A stretch of 64,000 nt of DNA from Acinetobacter terrae (GTDB lineage: Bacteria > Pseudomonadota > Gammaproteobacteria > Pseudomonadales > Moraxellaceae): the NCBI RefSeq assembly GCF_013004375.1, contig NZ_JABERI010000035.1:34906-98905 (forward strand), in the 5' to 3' direction. The translations under genes and the position numbers were made by a program. Numbering within the stretch: position 1 is the first letter of the stretch; the number at the start of each line of letters is the position of its first letter. Shown here one piece after another: positions 18,128 to 28,000 of the stretch. A model generated the notes under the pieces. That model was not told where the DNA came from and did no database searches. It saw only the letters and a list, made by a program, of their open reading frames with translations.

Positions 18128-18331
18128 ATGCCTCTCAAATTTGTAATTCGCTTCACTAGTATTTTGTTTTCCGTATTAATTCTGGCTGCTATCGCCATTC
18201 ACTTTTTCTTTTCAAGTAAGCTAACCACGGACTTATGGATCATTTTAGTGCCCACTATTCTGGGTGTTCCAATCTTGACATCAGTTATCTTTACAAAAGA
18301 TGATGAATTGAGTATCCCATCTGCTGATTAG
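18128..18331 (+). CDS. small two-helix membrane protein, unknown function
   Basis: 67 residues with an AGGAG ribosome binding site nine bases before the ATG. Two hydrophobic segments (about 8-28 and 36-53) separated by a short polar loop (SSKLTTD), then an acidic tail. I do not recognise the family. The clear ribosome binding site and membrane topology support a real gene. Confidence 0.6.
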   Translation: MPLKFVIRFTSILFSVLILAAIAIHFFFSSKLTTDLWIILVPTILGVPILTSVIFTKDDELSIPSAD

Positions 18332-18372
18332 CGTATCTATATATAAATTAATAAAGTAGTGATCTAATTATT

Positions 18373-18402
18373 GAAAAGCTCATTGTAAAATAGGCTTTTT
18401 TT
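18373..18402 (+). terminator. probable terminator of the small membrane protein gene
   Basis: AAAGC and GCTTT arms around an AT-rich loop, followed by a T-tract at 18396-18402, located about 40 bases after the stop codon at 18331. The stem is short. Confidence 0.4.
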
Positions 18403-18407
18403 GTTGT

Positions 18408-18521
18408 CTAAAAATAAGAAGAGCCAAACTCAACAATTCGACTGGTTTTAATCGCTTTATGCTTTATCGCACCGGCTTCTTTGATCGAAGAAACTAGCTC
18501 ATCAAATAAATTGTTATCCAA
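18408..18521 (-). pseudogene. truncated HigA-like (Xre) antitoxin
   Basis: 37 codons from a TTG start with GGAG nine bases upstream: LDNNLFDELVSSIKEAGAIK then HKAIKTSRIVEF. This matches the N-terminal linker of HigA/Xre antitoxins that pair with RelE/HigB toxins, but a stop follows before the HTH domain. It lies directly downstream of the toxin remnant, the usual toxin-antitoxin order for this type. Confidence 0.55.
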
Positions 18522-18608
18522 AAAATTACTCCTTCACGAATTGAGACTCAGGATCGCTGTTTATGTGTCAATCAGGTTATTTTTAACTGAAATCACCAAG
18601 AAGAATAT

Positions 18609-18756
18609 TTAATCCTCCTCTATAACCGAGTAATAAGTCACTCGAAGACTGCCGGTTTTTCTTTTATTGCCACGAGCACATCCTATTTTAGCTATTCCAT
18701 CGCCACTCTTAATGACATCACCTTGATCAGGCTGTATTCTGATGTAAAAAATGCAT
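18609..18756 (-). pseudogene. RelE/HigB-family toxin remnant
   Basis: A minus-strand frame reads IQPDQGDVIKSGDGIAKIGC, then ARGNKRKTGSLRVTYYSVIEED and a stop. The pattern (GD-I--G-GI-K-R-A----GK-GG-RV-YY) is that of the RelE/HigB core, with the N terminus missing and the end cut short. With 18408-18521 it makes a decayed toxin-antitoxin pair. Confidence 0.6.
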
Positions 18757-18766
18757 TGAGAGAACT

Positions 18767-20344
18767 GTGCTCGAAATTATTGCTCAGCTGTGTGGCGGTA
18801 TTGGTTTATTTTTAATTGGCATGATTTTAATGACCGACAGTCTTAAAGAAATGGCAGGTGAAACTTTACGAGTATGGCTGACCAAATTTACAGGGACACC
18901 GTTTAAATCACTGTGTTCTGGTATTGGTCTGACCTTGATTGTCCAATCTTCTACAGCCACTACCCTTGCGACTATTGGTTTTGTCGGGGCGGGAGTATTG
19001 AGTTTTACCCAAGCAATTGGGGTGATTATTGGTGCCAATATCGGAACAACCAGTACCGGTTGGATGGTGGCTTTGCTCGGGGTTAAGTTTTCTATTGCCA
19101 CTTTTGCCTTACCTCTAATTGCTTTAGGCGCGCTGTTAAAATTATTAACCCATGGCCGTTTAGCATTATTGGGTTTTGTACTGGCAGGTTTTGGTCTGAT
19201 TTTCTTTGGAATTGATCAACTACAGATTGCGATGTCAGGATTTGCTAAACAAGTCGATTTGTCAATTTTTAACTATCACTCATTTGGGCAAAAGCTGTTT
19301 CTGGTTTGGATTGGACTGATCATGACGATCTTGCTGCAGTCTTCCAGTGCAGCCATTACTGCGACTCTAGCTGCTTTAGCCAGTACAGCAATTGACCTGC
19401 AGCAAGCCTTATTACTGGTGATTGGACAAAATATCGGGACAGTGGCAACTGCAGTACTGGCTGTTATTGGTGGCTCGGTTAATGCCAAGCGGACTGCAGC
19501 GGTGCATGTGGTTTTTAATGTGGTCAGTGCGGTATTTGCTTTCTTTGTATTGCTGCCCTTATTTAACTGGACCTATTATCATATTCAATCTATTGCTGCA
19601 TGGGATGAGGTCGTTATAGTGGCGGCCTTCCATACTTTATTTAGTGTAATGGGCGCATGTATTTTTATACCTTTGATCCATCAATTTAATGACCTCATTT
19701 GTAAGTTTTTACCTCAGAAAACGTCCGGTGTGCTCGAAATTCTGGATGAATCTAATCTGGAGATTCCAAGTGTGGCAATCATTGCTGCAGAAAAAGTAGC
19801 GTATCAAAGCCTGATTCAGATGTTTGAGATATTGCGTCGTGCTTTTCAGGATGGGGCGACTGTTAGCCCAAAAGAATTCCAGCAATTAGATGAAGTGATT
19901 GAACAGCTAGAAGCCTATTTAGAGAAAATTGTGGTTCCAGAATATCAACAAGATAAACAACGCTTGACCTTTTTATTACGCATGATGGTTTATATGCATG
20001 TTCTGCGAAGTGATTTGGAAGGTGTTTCCTATGCATTGGTTATTCGGACCCAACCACATATTTATCAAGTGGCTTTAGATTTCCTAAATATTCTGGATCA
20101 TTATGCAACCAGTTTGGAATTCTTAGAAAATGCTGAAGTCATTGATAATTTTAAACAGGAACTGGCCAATCTTAAACACTGGACAGATGAGAACCGCGCA
20201 ACCTTACGTGAAGAGGTGATGCAATACGCCACCTTAAACCGGCTAAGTGCAGCAAGAAGTTTAAAGCTTCTTGCTGCAAAACGCTGGCTGGACCGATTGA
20301 TCGCCCATACCAAAAGATTATCAAAAGTGCTGGCTGAACGTTGA
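18767..20344 (+). CDS. Na/Pi cotransporter family protein with PhoU-like tail
   Basis: 525 residues, GTG start with a GAGAG site. About nine membrane segments contain the duplicated QSS signature of the Na/Pi symporter family (VQSSTATTLATIGF near residue 64 and LQSSSAAITATLAAL near 190). From about residue 340 the chain is helical and charged, a PhoU-like cytoplasmic domain. It should import phosphate with sodium. Its place beside the ars genes fits a role in keeping phosphate supplied when arsenate competes for uptake (inference). Transcribed towards the ars genes, which run the other way. Confidence 0.85.
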   Translation: MLEIIAQLCGGIGLFLIGMILMTDSLKEMAGETLRVWLTKFTGTPFKSLCSGIGLTLIVQSSTATTLATIGFVGAGVLSFTQAIGVIIGANIGTTSTGWMVALLGVKFSIATFALPLIALGALLKLLTHGRLALLGFVLAGFGLIFFGIDQLQIAMSGFAKQVDLSIFNYHSFGQKLFLVWIGLIMTILLQSSSAAITATLAALASTAIDLQQALLLVIGQNIGTVATAVLAVIGGSVNAKRTAAVHVVFNVVSAVFAFFVLLPLFNWTYYHIQSIAAWDEVVIVAAFHTLFSVMGACIFIPLIHQFNDLICKFLPQKTSGVLEILDESNLEIPSVAIIAAEKVAYQSLIQMFEILRRAFQDGATVSPKEFQQLDEVIEQLEAYLEKIVVPEYQQDKQRLTFLLRMMVYMHVLRSDLEGVSYALVIRTQPHIYQVALDFLNILDHYATSLEFLENAEVIDNFKQELANLKHWTDENRATLREEVMQYATLNRLSAARSLKLLAAKRWLDRLIAHTKRLSKVLAER

Positions 20345-20352
20345 AACCTTTA

Positions 20353-20448
20353 TCAATCCTTTAACAGTCTTCTGGCATCTTTCAAAGCAGTTCTTAAACC
20401 TTCTTTCAGAGTGGGATGATAAAAAGGTTTCTTCAAAATATTATCCAT
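20353..20448 (-). pseudogene. C-terminal remnant of a pyridine nucleotide-disulfide oxidoreductase
   Basis: 31 codons: MDNILKKPFYHPTLKEGLRT then ALKDARRLLKD and a stop. FYHPTLEEGLRTAL is the closing dimer-interface motif of dihydrolipoyl dehydrogenase or mercuric-reductase-like flavoproteins. The rest of the enzyme is gone; the frame continues a few residues upstream (IFDLS) until the stop of the ArsO-like gene. Confidence 0.65.
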
Positions 20449-20455
20449 GCTCAAA

Positions 20456-21532
20456 TCAAATATTGGCTAAATAAGCTGCAACATCATCCACTGTGGCTCT
20501 CGCTGTTCTAGAAACGCCAATTAATGTTGCAGAGGCTAGTCCAGTCCAGTCTCCATATCCCACTAACCACAAGTTCGCGATCTTGACCGACCTTCCGTCC
20601 TTAACCTCTACCGAGTTATCTTGCTCTACCGCACCCAGACTGCTCAAGTGATCCAATGAGGCTTTAAAACCCGTGCACCAGATGACCGCATCAACGTGTT
20701 CTTCAGAGCCATCAGGCCAAATGACAGAATTTGTGGTAAACGATTTAAAAGGCGGACGACTATGCAAAACCTCTCTCTCCCTCGCCTCCTTAACACTATC
20801 AATCATCACAATATCACCAAGCCCCCCAACAGGCTGATCAATGACTTTACCCTCTTGCTGTGCTTTTAAGCGTTCCGTCGCTCTTAAAAACAGTACACGA
20901 CCGTCCACATCATCGGATAAAAATTGAGGCGGAGTTTTTGTGACCCAAATGGTTTCAGCAACTTGTGAAACCTCAGCGAGTATTTGCGCGCCCGAATTCC
21001 CCCCACCCACCACGATGACTTTCTTATCTTTAAATGGATCTGCATTCAGGTAATGGGCTGAATGTAACTGCGTGCCTTGAAAGTTTTCCTGTCCCGGATA
21101 ATCAGGAATAAACGGCTTGCGCCATGTCCCTGTTGCACTGATCACCACCTTGGCTCGCCAAAACTTTTCTCCAGCATATACGTCTAAATACTTTCCCTTC
21201 GATTCCACACGATCGACATGTACTGGACGAACAATCGAAAATTGATATCTCTGTTCATAAGCCGATAAATACTGGATCACCTCATTTCGTGTTGGATAGG
21301 TCTGTTCAGTGATGGGCATCATCCAACCGGATAGAGAACTCCAGGTATTAGGAGAAAAAAGACGCAATGACTCCCAGGTATGCAGCCAGGCACCCCCTGC
21401 TTGATTTTGCTCATCCAATATAATGAATGGGATTTTCTTGCGCTTTAAAAAATAAGCGGTAGATAAAGCGGCCTGCCCACCACCGATAATGATCACATCA
21501 GTTTCAGTCTGTTTCTGGTTCAAAGCCTTCAC
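20456..21532 (-). CDS. arsO: ArsO-like flavin-dependent monooxygenase
   Basis: 358 residues. FAD-binding [15 protein letters not shown] near the N terminus, the FMO-like [11 protein letters not shown] motif, a second Rossmann site [14 protein letters not shown] for NADPH, and WCTGF near the end. This arrangement fits the single-component flavoprotein monooxygenases in ars operons called ArsO. The substrate is not established from sequence. A strong hairpin (21564-21596) separates it from arsH, so it may have its own promoter. Confidence 0.75.
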   Translation of the reverse strand: MKALNQKQTETDVIIIGGGQAALSTAYFLKRKKIPFIILDEQNQAGGAWLHTWESLRLFSPNTWSSLSGWMMPITEQTYPTRNEVIQYLSAYEQRYQFSIVRPVHVDRVESKGKYLDVYAGEKFWRAKVVISATGTWRKPFIPDYPGQENFQGTQLHSAHYLNADPFKDKKVIVVGGGNSGAQILAEVSQVAETIWVTKTPPQFLSDDVDGRVLFLRATERLKAQQEGKVIDQPVGGLGDIVMIDSVKEAREREVLHSRPPFKSFTTNSVIWPDGSEEHVDAVIWCTGFKASLDHLSSLGAVEQDNSVEVKDGRSVKIANLWLVGYGDWTGLASATLIGVSRTARATVDDVAAYLANI

Positions 21533-21563
21533 CTTTTCCTTATTTATCTCTGACTTCTTTAAT

Positions 21564-21596
21564 GTAAAAACCCAATCATGAAGACTGGGTTTTTAC
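21564..21596 (-). terminator. bidirectional Rho-independent terminator after arsH
   Basis: GTAAAAACCCA (21564-21574) and TGGGTTTTTAC (21586-21596) form an 11-bp perfect stem with an 11-base loop and flanking A/T tracts. It should end the arsR-arsC-acr3-arsH transcript. Confidence 0.8.
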
Positions 21597-21690
21597 AATA
21601 TTCATTGTACCTTTAACAGCACTTCATCGGTACAGCATAAAAGTGTTACTGACCTGGTAATGAGGCGCAGTATTTAATACCATCCAGCAT

Positions 21691-22395
21691 TTACAAACTG
21701 CGCTGATTTACACGATTGGACAACTCTTCAGCCGATTCCTTGCGTTCAGAATAACGATCAGTCAGGTATTTGCTTTGACCACGAGTCAGTAGGGTGAACT
21801 TAAATAACTCTTCCATGACATCCACAATCCGGTCATAGAAAGCTGAAGGCTTCATTCGTCCATCTTCTTCGAATTCCAAGAAAGCTTTCGGAATTGAAGA
21901 CTGATTTGGAATGGTGATCATCCGCATCCAGCGCCCCAAAATACGCATCTGGTTCAGGCTGTTAAATGACTGTGATCCACCACTGACTTGCATCAAGGCA
22001 AGGGTTTTACCTTGGGTGGCACGGATTGCCCCTCCTGCCAGTGGAATCCAATCTATTTGTGATTTAAAAATTGAACTCATAGAACCATGGCGTTCAGGTG
22101 AACACCAGACCATGCCTTCTGACCATGCTAAAAGTTCATGCAACTCTTTTACTTTTGGATGCTCAGTATCCGCATCTTCAGGTAAAGGAAGCCCTTTAGG
22201 ATGAAAGATTTTTACTTCCGCCCCAAAATGCTCCAGGATTCGACCGGCTTCAAGAACGGCAAGGCGACTGTAAGAGCGTTCTCGATTCGAGCCGTAAAGG
22301 AGCAAAATGCGAGGGGGATGAGCAAGTTCTTTTGCCTGAACTTTTTCAAAAGTCGGTTGCTCAAGAAGATTAAGATCTACGTTTGGGAGATTCAT
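21691..22395 (-). CDS. arsH: ArsH NADPH-dependent FMN reductase
   Basis: 234 residues. The flavodoxin-like core starts [19 protein letters not shown], where [10 protein letters not shown] binds FMN phosphate, then [19 protein letters not shown], the conserved ArsH block. ArsH oxidises or reduces organoarsenicals and protects against them. It begins four bases after acr3 ends, in the same operon. Confidence 0.93.
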   Translation of the reverse strand: MNLPNVDLNLLEQPTFEKVQAKELAHPPRILLLYGSNRERSYSRLAVLEAGRILEHFGAEVKIFHPKGLPLPEDADTEHPKVKELHELLAWSEGMVWCSPERHGSMSSIFKSQIDWIPLAGGAIRATQGKTLALMQVSGGSQSFNSLNQMRILGRWMRMITIPNQSSIPKAFLEFEEDGRMKPSAFYDRIVDVMEELFKFTLLTRGQSKYLTDRYSERKESAEELSNRVNQRSL

Positions 22396-22399
22396 AGAA

Positions 22400-23440
22400 T
22401 TAGGCCTCTTTAAAAACTTTTTTTCTCAGCCAGAGCGAAACACTCACCAAGGCAATCAACACCGGAACTTCGACCAATGGACCAATAATCGTGGTAAAAG
22501 CAACAGGTGAAGCGATACCAAAAGTGGCAATTGCGACTGCCAGTGATAATTCAAAATTATTCCCGGCTGCAGTAAATGCGATTGCTGTGGTCTTAGGATA
22601 GTCATTGCCCATCCATTTACTCATAAAGAAGCTGATAAAGAACATCAAAACGAAGTAAATGGTTAAAGGAACCGCGATTCGTAAAACTTCCAGTGGAAGA
22701 CTCACGACATCACCACCTTTTAGGCTAAACATGGCCAGAATCGTGAACAGTAAAGCCATTAAACTCAGCGGGCTGATTTTCGGAATAAACTGAGTTTCAT
22801 ACCACTCTACCCCTTTTTGTTTCACCAGAATCCAACGCGTTAAGAAACCCAACAGAAATGGAATACCAAGATAAACCAGAACAGCATGGGTGATGGTCCA
22901 GAAATCAACATGAATGACCTGTGAAGCAACACCGAAATAAGGTGGCAGGAAGGTCAGGAATAACCAGGCATAGGTACTGAAGAATAAAATCTGGAAGATA
23001 CTGTTAAAGGCAACTAAGGCTGCAACATATTGATTATCACCACAAGCTAGGCCATTCCAAACCAATACCATGGCAATACATCGAGCTAGACCGATCAGGA
23101 TGACACCAGTCATATATTCGGGATAGCTATGTAAAAATATAATAGCCAGAGCAAACATCAGTACTGGAGCAATTAGCCAGTTTTGTATTAAAGATAAAGT
23201 TAGTGTTTTTTTATCTTTAAATACTTGTGGCAACGTCGCATAGTTCACTTTTGCCAGGGGTGGATACATCATCAGAATAAGACCAACTGCAATTGGAATA
23301 TTCACAGAGTTGATACTTAATTGATCGAGTGCGACAGAAGCTTGCGGAAAGAAGTTCCCGATGGCAATACCTAGAGCCATGGCAATAAAAATCCATAGCG
23401 TCAGGTTACGATCTAAAAAGGATAAGCGTTTTTCAGACAT
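22400..23440 (-). CDS. acr3: Acr3-type arsenite efflux permease
   Basis: 346 residues with about ten membrane helices of the bile acid/arsenite transporter fold. Family blocks are visible: [50 protein letters not shown] (with the conserved Cys of Acr3) and [19 protein letters not shown]. It exports arsenite across the inner membrane by proton antiport. Situated between arsC and arsH with gaps of four and five bases. Confidence 0.95.
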   Translation of the reverse strand: MSEKRLSFLDRNLTLWIFIAMALGIAIGNFFPQASVALDQLSINSVNIPIAVGLILMMYPPLAKVNYATLPQVFKDKKTLTLSLIQNWLIAPVLMFALAIIFLHSYPEYMTGVILIGLARCIAMVLVWNGLACGDNQYVAALVAFNSIFQILFFSTYAWLFLTFLPPYFGVASQVIHVDFWTITHAVLVYLGIPFLLGFLTRWILVKQKGVEWYETQFIPKISPLSLMALLFTILAMFSLKGGDVVSLPLEVLRIAVPLTIYFVLMFFISFFMSKWMGNDYPKTTAIAFTAAGNNFELSLAVAIATFGIASPVAFTTIIGPLVEVPVLIALVSVSLWLRKKVFKEA

Positions 23441-23445
23441 ATCTC

Positions 23446-23919
23446 TTACTCGACATTCGAAATTTTATTGATTTCAGCAATGAGTTCAGGACGAGAGAGT
23501 TTATTTACATCGAGGGCAAATAAAGCATCTAAGCGTTTATTGATATGTTCAACAGTGCTCATAAAGGCTTTCATTTTTTCTTCTTTATTCACTTCTAGGT
23601 GTGAAGGATCAGCCAATCCCCAATGTGCCTTGATTGCACCACCCAAATAAAGTGGACAGGCTTCTTGAGCAGCAGAGTCACATACCGTGATCACAACATC
23701 AGGTTGGTACTGTTCACAGTCATCAATCGTTTTACTCCATAAACCTTCGGTAGATAACCCTAAGTTTTCAAGGGTTTCTATGGTCAGCGGGTGCACTTGT
23801 CCTGAAGGCTTACTCCCAGCACTATATGCTTTCCAACCTTCCGGGGCACGGCTATTAAACAAAACTTCTGACAAGATGCTACGGCAGCTATTGCCTGTAC
23901 AAAGAAATAAAAACTTCAT
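23446..23919 (-). CDS. arsC: arsenate reductase, low-molecular-weight phosphatase (thioredoxin-coupled) type
   Basis: 157 residues. The N terminus [18 protein letters not shown] contains the CX5R P-loop with nucleophilic Cys7 and Arg13. Further cysteines in [16 protein letters not shown] supply the redox relay of this class, which reduces arsenate to arsenite. Three bases separate it from arsR. It is unrelated by fold to the second ArsC at 24302. Confidence 0.93.
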   Translation of the reverse strand: MKFLFLCTGNSCRSILSEVLFNSRAPEGWKAYSAGSKPSGQVHPLTIETLENLGLSTEGLWSKTIDDCEQYQPDVVITVCDSAAQEACPLYLGGAIKAHWGLADPSHLEVNKEEKMKAFMSTVEHINKRLDALFALDVNKLSRPELIAEINKISNVE

Positions 23920-23922
23920 TTT

Positions 23923-24243
23923 TTACTCACAATGAATTTGAATACAAGAATCAGGTATAGGTGATTTATTCAGACTTTCTGTAGGTTGTAGTTCTGCAAG
24001 AATTGCAAAACACCACTCGGGTAATTTTTGGTTAATACTGTAATACACCCATTGCCCTTGACGACGATCGGTTAGTAGCCCGACTGAACGTAAAAGAGCT
24101 AAATGGCGAGAAATTTTAGGCTGGCTCAGTTGGAGTTTTTCGGTGAGGTCACAAACACAAAGCTCTTGATGCTTCGCTACCAAGACAACAATGTTCAGAC
24201 GTGTCTCGTCCGCTAAACATTTAAAGAAATTGACTTGTTCCAT
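23923..24243 (-). CDS. arsR: ArsR-family arsenic-responsive repressor
   Basis: Start chosen at 24243 (MEQVNFFKCLADETRL) because AGAGAGGTG precedes it and the longer frame to 24285 would translate the operator palindrome. Winged-helix fold: the metal-binding ELCVCDL motif lies in the helix before the recognition helix LSQPKISRHLALLRSVGL. Arsenite binding to the Cys pair releases DNA. It is the first gene of arsR-arsC-acr3-arsH. Confidence 0.94.
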   Translation of the reverse strand: MEQVNFFKCLADETRLNIVVLVAKHQELCVCDLTEKLQLSQPKISRHLALLRSVGLLTDRRQGQWVYYSINQKLPEWCFAILAELQPTESLNKSPIPDSCIQIHCE

Positions 24244-24261
24244 CGCTGCACCTCTCTGTTC

Positions 24262-24285
24262 ATGTGGATATATAAATATCCACAT
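24262..24285. promoter_or_regulatory. palindromic operator upstream of arsR
   Basis: ATGTGGATAT (24262-24271) and ATATCCACAT (24276-24285), a perfect 10-bp inverted repeat with a 4-base centre, 18 bases upstream of the arsR start. Position and symmetry fit an ArsR autoregulatory operator. Confidence 0.75.
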
Positions 24286-24301
24286 ATATTAACCAATTTT
24301 T

Positions 24302-24730
24302 TTATTTCAATCTTTGTCCATTTTCATCTACTATTTTTTCACCATCTTCTTTGCTAAAAGCACCTTTTTGTGGGAAAGGTAAAATATCTAGTACCACTTC
24401 TGATGGTCTTGCCAGACGTGTACCCAATTCTGTAACTACAAAAGGACGGTTAATTAACAGCGGATACTGCAGCATAAAATCTATAAGTTGTTCATCAGAC
24501 CAATCTTCTTGATCAAGCCCTAAATCAGAATACGGTGCTACATTGCTTCGTATAGCTTGTCTAACTGTAAGATTTGCATCTTGAATCATGCGGCGTAGCT
24601 CATCTTGCGATGGCGGCATTTGTAAATAGTGAACAACTGTAGGCTCAATTCCTGCATTTTGGATTAAAGCCAAGGCATTCCTGGACGTACCACACTCAGG
24701 ATTGTGGTAAATCTTTACGGTCGAGGTCAT
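24302..24730 (-). CDS. arsC: arsenate reductase, glutaredoxin-dependent type
   Basis: 142 residues of the ArsC/Spx thioredoxin-like fold. The catalytic Cys13 lies in IYHNPECGTSRNAL; the later Arg residues in NRPFVVTELGTRLARP help bind arsenate. It uses glutaredoxin and glutathione, so the locus encodes two independent ways to reduce arsenate. It is upstream of arsR on the same strand, separated by the operator, and has a palindrome of its own upstream. Confidence 0.94.
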   Translation of the reverse strand: MTSTVKIYHNPECGTSRNALALIQNAGIEPTVVHYLQMPPSQDELRRMIQDANLTVRQAIRSNVAPYSDLGLDQEDWSDEQLIDFMLQYPLLINRPFVVTELGTRLARPSEVVLDILPFPQKGAFSKEDGEKIVDENGQRLK

Positions 24731-24768
24731 TTTTGCTGACTCTGCTGTTAAAAAACTTAGAGATATTT

Positions 24769-24804
24769 ATATATGTATTTCCATATATATGCAAATACAT
24801 ATAT
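24769..24804. promoter_or_regulatory. palindrome upstream of the glutaredoxin-type arsC
   Basis: ATATATGTATTT (24769-24780) and AAATACATATAT (24793-24804), perfect 12-bp arms around a 12-base centre that is itself nearly symmetric. It begins 38 bases before the arsC start. A second ArsR site is likely, though the arms differ from the first operator. The rest of 24805-25025 shows no gene. Confidence 0.6.
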
Positions 24805-25025
24805 TAAAATTCTTTTATTTGGTGAACTGAGCTTTCAAAAATTCATAAAATATTTGTATTTTTTCTCACAAGTTTAAACTTGAAGCATTCAAGGATAGGT
24901 ATTCCTCCTTCTACAAACTATCAATAATGGCTATTGAATTACTCGATTGTTTTTCACGATTGAAAATACCCCCTGAAGACTAGTCAAAAAGACCCTAGCT
25001 TAAAATTTTGGATAACACACTTAGG

Positions 25026-28000
25026 CTATTTTTTATTCGAAAAGCTAGGATGCATGATCATCCAAAGATGCATATATGATCTAAAATCCTGAAAATGAAT
25101 AGTCTTTTGCTTATAGATAAATTTGAATGTTAGCTCGAAATATTGATACTTATTCAAACCATTGAGATTGTGATCTATTTTTATTTTTTCAAATTCCTTC
25201 TCCTCTGGATTATAACCTCTTAAATGCCATACTTGCTTGCCAAATAAAGAGATCCCCATATTTCTAAAATTTTCGAGGAAAAGTCGATCTTGTTCTGTAT
25301 TGTAGAACTTTATAAATGCCTCAGAACGACGAGTCCTAAAAACCATAATCTCTAACATCCGCTTAAAATCATCAAGTTCCACCCAAGTTAGCACTTTCCT
25401 TTGTAGTGACCTATTCAACTGTAAGAAATAACTACGGCGATCTATTTCACTACTCATTTTGGGTAAAATTGTTCCGTTTCGTTTGTCATCAATTAGCCTC
25501 GACCTCCTTCTGTTGGTAACTGCTACCATCGCTATACGCTCTGCACTTTGCCAATACATTTGCAGATCTGGATTTAGACTGGTTTCAATACCTTGCTGCA
25601 ATGATTTTTCATAAGCGGATAATTGACCAAAAACTTCGAGTGGATAATGCCAATACAAGGTTTCTGAAGACTTCTTGTATTCCACTGGTTGCTGCAAATA
25701 AGGAAGTGACGATGCACTGGTTTTAAATTTTAGGAAATTGCATTGTTTATTCAATAGCTTGGAAGATAAAATAATAGGCTGTTCATCATGACTTTGCTTA
25801 TTATGAATTAAATATTCATATACCTTTTTAGGCATTTTAAACGTTTGCTGCTGTAGACTAGACATGATGATCAGATCTGCTACATGTAAATAAGTTTCTG
25901 CAGTCGTGGCTAAAGACTCATGCCCAAATAAATCTGATAAAACTAACCATTTCTTCTGGGAAATAGAATCCACATTGGTATGTATACCCAAAAGTTTTTC
26001 ACGAATTCGAGTCGAATGTGGCTGTGTATAATCGGTATATCCTTCGATTAAAGCATGATCTGCATGCATGACCAAAAACAGTTGATTGATTGCAGTGTGA
26101 CGGAAACTATGTAACCTGTAAGGTGCCTGACCTAAACGATTCCATTGCCAGGTTTTAAATAATTGATTAAGAAAATTTCCGGTAATTTTTTGCCCATTAA
26201 AAATAAATAATGCATCCTTATTTTTACTATTTGAAAATCTTTGACTGAGGAATTTCGAGAGTAATTCATTTTCTTGTGCAGTCAGTAATAAACTTATGGG
26301 GATACGACGTTTTGCTTTTTTTGACTTCAACCGACGTAAAGGATTAGGACAAATTCGAAAAACAATTGGGGATTCAGGTGTCGCCTGAATCACATCTTTG
26401 ACTCGTAGGCCCAATAACTCATTTGCCCTTAAACCCGTCCGATACAATATCGTAAACAATAAAATAAATGGCGATACATCAAAATTAAAATTTTCAAATC
26501 CCCCAATTTTCTTTTCTAAATCCAATTGGAGTTGCTGCATAATTGCTGGTGAAATCATGCGCGCTTCGACTATATGTTTCATTGCTATTTTTTCAAGTTG
26601 ATCTTTATTAATTGGAGGAACGTTACGAAATCCCAATTCATGTTCAAGAACATCAGATTGATTTTTCTCAGAATCATATTGATTAAAAGCTTTCTCTTTA
26701 CTTTGAAATTCATGAAATTCTATTAATAATTTACGTAACTGACTGACTACCTTGTTATTTTTTAAATTTTCACCAGTCGATATGAGCTCATTATTTGATT
26801 CTTCAGTATCTCTGTCTTTTGCTAAATCAATTATCCTTTGATAAAAATCCAGATAATCTTCCATATTAAAAGAACGTAGTTCTATTTTTTCATGGGCACA
26901 GATAAACATCCAACGTGACAATAAAACTGATCGTTCATTGCTGAAATGTTCAACTGTAGTCCTCTTCTCAATTGCCTTGTTTATCTTAAAGATAAAAAAC
27001 TTCACTAAACGGTAATAGGCATGCCATACGCCTTGATCTATAGCTGAAATTTTTTGATTGTTTTGTCGCTTTTCTAACTCATCTGCATAACTTTGATATT
27101 GCTGTAATAATTCTGGAAATTTGCTTTTACCACGAATTTCTAAACATTTTTTTTGATCTTGATTTTCATAATAGAAATAGTGTTCAAAATCATCTGTAGG
27201 GGTTGTATCTTCATCTTCGTCTTTATTCGTTATACCTTCGTCTTCTGTTGTATCTTTGATTTTTGGCTGAGTTTCACTATCTAGTATTTGAATGAGTTGA
27301 GTCGAGAAACTATTAATATTACCCTGTCTTAACAGTTGCCATTGTTCTGGTGGCAAGCTACAGCTTTGTTGTTCAAAACAAGCGATTTGCTTAAAAAATT
27401 GATCCAAATGATTATGTGGCAATAACTCTAAGCTCGTGATGATAGCGAATTTATCTTTGAGTAAACTTTTCAAATTCGCATAATAGGATAAATAGACATT
27501 TATATTCCTATCCAGTAGATTCACATCAAATTTTAAATAATCCCCGTTTTCAATATCCTCACTATCTTGCTGTATAAAACGTTTTTCAAAACAACGCATC
27601 AAGTAAATGAGCAAACTTTTACTCACTTCGTCCATTCGCCACAATCTCGGCATACAAACCCTATTACCTAATTGGATACCATAATTTGACTGCTCAACTT
27701 TTAATAAAATACATGGGTATCGTTCATCTGGTTGTTGCTGGTAATAGAGTGGGTAATGAACCGCAGCATTGTGTTGGATTTCCTCCTGTAAGTTAAAAAA
27801 CAAGCGGTAGCCTATCCATATGTCCCAAAAATGGTTATCTAGGTCATTCCAGCGCTTTTCGAGTATAGGTAATTGAAGAGAGGCTTGTTCTTTAAATAAA
27901 AGAGTGTCTATTTTATTTAAAAAGCTTTTCACCTTCCAAGGCTTCTTTATAGTTTGTAGAAATACCCCCAATTGCTTTTGCTCTAAAGATGTGAGATGCC

